From: Parasponia andersonii
Taxonomy: Eukaryota; Streptophyta; Magnoliopsida; Rosales; Cannabaceae
Length of the DNA: 64,000 bases
Assembly (NCBI GenBank): GCA_002914805.1
Contig: JXTB01000004.1
Span: 2,277,824 to 2,341,823 of the forward strand
Reading direction: 5' to 3'
Part shown: positions 61,407 to 64,000 of the stretch, piece by piece
Layout of the letters: each line of letters begins with the position of its first letter
Numbering within the stretch: the first letter of the stretch is position 1
Made by a program: the position numbers and the translations under genes
The notes under the pieces: model-generated
The model's input: only the letters and a program-made list of their open reading frames with translations
Told to the model about the DNA's origin: nothing
Databases searched by the model: none

Positions 61407-63672
61407 TGCAAGTCAAAAAGGTCTCTTTTTTTTTTTTAATCATTTTTTGGATTTAAAAATGGTGGAAATTGGCTTAATTAAAAGTTAGACTTAATTGAAA
61501 GAACTTTATGAAATTTGTAGCCTAAGAACCTAATTGAAAGAGATTTGAAAGACTATGGCCTAAAATTGAATTTCTAAAAATTTGGACAGCCCAATAACTG
61601 ATGGGCCATGTTTGGAATTCAAATTTAGCCCTCTTTTTCTCTTTTTTTCTACCCTATTTTCTCTTTCTCAATAAGTTTGAAACCCAGTCGAAACCCCCAC
61701 CATTTCTGACCATGATGGCCTTCCAAACCATTTTTCATCCTGCCGCCACCATAGCGAGGTCACTCAGCTCCAAAACCCTAGTTACTGGACCGATTTCGCC
61801 GAAAAAGCTTTGTACCATTGGCGAACAAAAAACAGCCATAGAACTTCAATTTGTAGCCAGCATCAACTCCGATTACCCTAAGACCTCAAATTCGTCTTGT
61901 TCAAATCGTCTTGATGAGAGCTTTCACGTGGTATAGGTCTTGCCTCTCAATTTAAAGTTGACATTGTTGAATTGCTTTGAGGGTTAAGTTTTATATAGTC
62001 AAGTTTTAATCACGTTGTATGAATCGTCGAATTATTGTCATATTTGGAATAAACTCGTGAAAATATAAAGAATAACATATATATATATATATATATATAT
62101 ATTAACCATTGCCACAACTAGATACACAAATAGAGATCTGACAGCTTGAGAATTGCCTCATTTTGTGTGCTTAGGGTCAAGTTTAAACCCGATGTTGAAC
62201 TGAATGATCCATATAGTTATTCTAACTATTTGGGGTGCTAGGAACGTTATTATGGCTTTAGAATTGATGTTCAAGATGTTATTGAAAAAATGACCATTCA
62301 AAGTAAGCGATTGAAGGCTTAGAATCACTCTTTGACCCTCCAACCGACCAACGAGGGATACCACAGCCACTTGATAGTCTCATACTATTGGCATGGTGAT
62401 GTACGGATTAGTTACCATGTTTTCCAATACTTTTGATAAAAATTGGATATGTTGTGAAACTTTAGAAATTTATGAATTAGATTGAATTGAATTATTTTGA
62501 ACTATTGTTTTGATATATTATGATATTGTGAGACATTATGGATTGCTCTAGATTGTTTTATATATGATTTTCTACAAGTTTGATTTTTTGGATTTTATAA
62601 TCAAAGTATAGCCATTATACTATTGAATTTTCAAGAATACCAACCAATTTTTAATTAAAATCAAAGTATGTCAGGAATAATTATTTACTGCATAGTTGTT
62701 TGTACTTATCCATATATTGCACATACTATAGGATTATACATGAAGTCTATTTTAGGTATTGCGATATTTTAATAGGTGGCACTACTCCCGCCCTTAGTAA
62801 GAGCCCATAAATCATGCATAGGGTCTTCTCACTACTCTTACTTGACAGATATAGGCATTCAATTGCCCCTCTAATTTGGCAAGTTAAGCACTAGGTTGCC
62901 TCTCTGATTTTCTTGGGTAGGCATTAGCTAGAAAGTACCTAGTACACATTGTATAAGTTTCTCTATTTGTAATAAGAGAATGAGAGCCCATGGGATGAGT
63001 TAATTTATGATATGTGCACTATGATTTTCGGCTATAGGAATTGTTTTCCTACTAAGCTCTTGATCTCACTATGCTCTTTCCTCCTTTCTCATGTATTTAT
63101 TTGATTGGAGTTCTCTTGTTGGCTAGTGACATCACTTGGGTAACTTTTGTCATTTCGTTCATTGTTCGTGGTTGGTGTCTATCCATTGTCTCATTTCTCT
63201 TCTATGTCTAATTATTTAGCCAAGTTTAATCTGTCTAGTAAGTGGATATATAAGGGTGGTTTTACTATTATTTGAGGATTTAATGTATAATCGGATATTA
63301 TAAGTTCTTTTAAGAATGTGATAATCGAATCATAAGTACTTAGATATATGACCAAGTTTTGTAAACCATATTTATATATTTGGACTAGTTTTTCATGTAA
63401 TTTATTTTAATGTACTTGAAGACTTGCCAACTTAATACTTGAATAAATTAACTAGATTTTTCTTATAATCTAATGAAGATATGGTCAAGTCTAATGAAAT
63501 ATTTTCTTTAATATGGAATTGGTAAAAAATTATAAGCCATAACATTTATGCTTAAGTGTATTAATTGTTTAAGCTTTGCAAGTTGAGTCTTCAAGTTTTA
63601 TTTTGTATCAAGCTTTGATATGTTTTAATTGAAAATTACTAAAGTTACAAATTTGGCTTTGTAGTCGTAATA
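61407..63672 (+). mobile_element. Diverged LTR-like block, plus strand
   Basis: It probably starts TGCAAGTCAAAAAGGTC and ends TTGTAGTCGTAATA, with near-matching flanks ATTTT and ATTTA. The 3' third has the same order of short blocks as the solo LTR at 50166 (a TTTAGC word, then AGTAAGTGGATATA, then TTTTACTATTATTTGA). The 111-residue frame at 61601 is in the leader-like region and is not called a gene. It lies downstream of the gypsy pol relic in the same orientation and could be its 3' LTR. Confidence 0.45.
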
Positions 63673-64000
63673 ATTTATGCCCCATAAGAGATATATAAGA
63701 GAACTTCAGTATGATTGAAAGCAATAGTTTTGACAATTACCTCTTCTGTAGAAGATAGAAAAATGAGAAGAAAGTTTTAGATATCAATATGGATCTCTAA
63801 TATTTCTTGAAAGGAGCCTCGTGGTATTTATAATTTAAATCTAGGATCATATTATTATTTGATCAAGATAAATGTGCCTACATATTTTTGTAGTTTAAAG
63901 CTTGGTGATTAAGAAGGACGATTTCTTAGTTAAGAAACCTGTCTTAAGGTAAGATTTATATAGGTATATCTATATATCATAACGAAGATCCAATGTTTTT
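63673..64000. other. Gene-free right edge
   Basis: AT-rich sequence with no supported feature. Confidence 0.4.

Noticed and set aside
61601..61936. 111-residue plus-strand frame as a gene
   Set aside because: It is in an LTR-like block, with no recognisable domain and no splice continuation.

Overview
This window looks like nuclear DNA from a eudicot plant. It is strongly AT-rich, its genes have many short exons separated by long AT-rich introns, and it carries plant transposon classes throughout (Ty3-like LTRs, MULE- and hAT-like MITEs, a tRNA-derived SINE). I can support only three protein-coding genes. I found no rRNA or tRNA gene, no CRISPR array and no bacterial-type operon. Exon coordinates are my own splice predictions; in every gene the phases add up to an uninterrupted reading frame.

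Layout. At 1-638 a solo or partial LTR runs off the left edge. From 0.6 to 7.4 kb there are only repeats, including a MULE-type MITE with an exact 10-bp target duplication (4609-5207) and an intact copy of an ATCGATAT-rich repeat (5960-6820). Gene 1 (minus strand, CDS 15006-7584, 5' UTR to about 16.8 kb) has seven coding exons for a 683-residue SWIB / Plus-3 / GYF chromatin protein. Its fifth coding intron looks like a U12-type AT-AC intron. From 16.9 to 24.8 kb there is a GC-rich non-coding island (18.4-19.3 kb). Next comes a second copy of the ATCGATAT repeat, split by a 2.45-kb solo LTR (20303-22751) whose empty site is preserved at about 6.1 kb. Gene 2 (plus strand, 24840-28194) encodes a small unrecognised protein with one C-terminal membrane segment; its first exon contains a G-quadruplex-like GGGTTT tract. 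Gene 3 (minus strand, CDS 32311-29140) is the MutY/MYH adenine DNA glycosylase, convergent with gene 2.

From 32.4 kb to the right end I see only repeats and transposon relics. These are a SINE head, a LINE-type RNase H fragment, and an LTR next to a primer-binding site (36.99-39.34 kb). They continue with three tandem copies of a decayed segment (39.3-40.4 kb), a 1.5-kb near-perfect palindrome (42513-44018) and several MITEs. A second solo LTR has an exact GGGAT duplication (50166-52430), and an LTR relative contains a 394-bp unit repeated three times (53.7-56.6 kb). Last come a broken Ty3/gypsy pol relic (57.6-60.2 kb) and a further LTR-like block (61.4-63.7 kb).

The three genes do not form a pathway. 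Gene 1 belongs to a chromatin/RNA-silencing family, gene 3 repairs oxidised DNA, and gene 2 is unknown. The most notable observations are the AT-AC intron, the palindrome able to give a hairpin of about 750 bp, and the filled/empty site pair that dates one LTR insertion relative to its host repeat.
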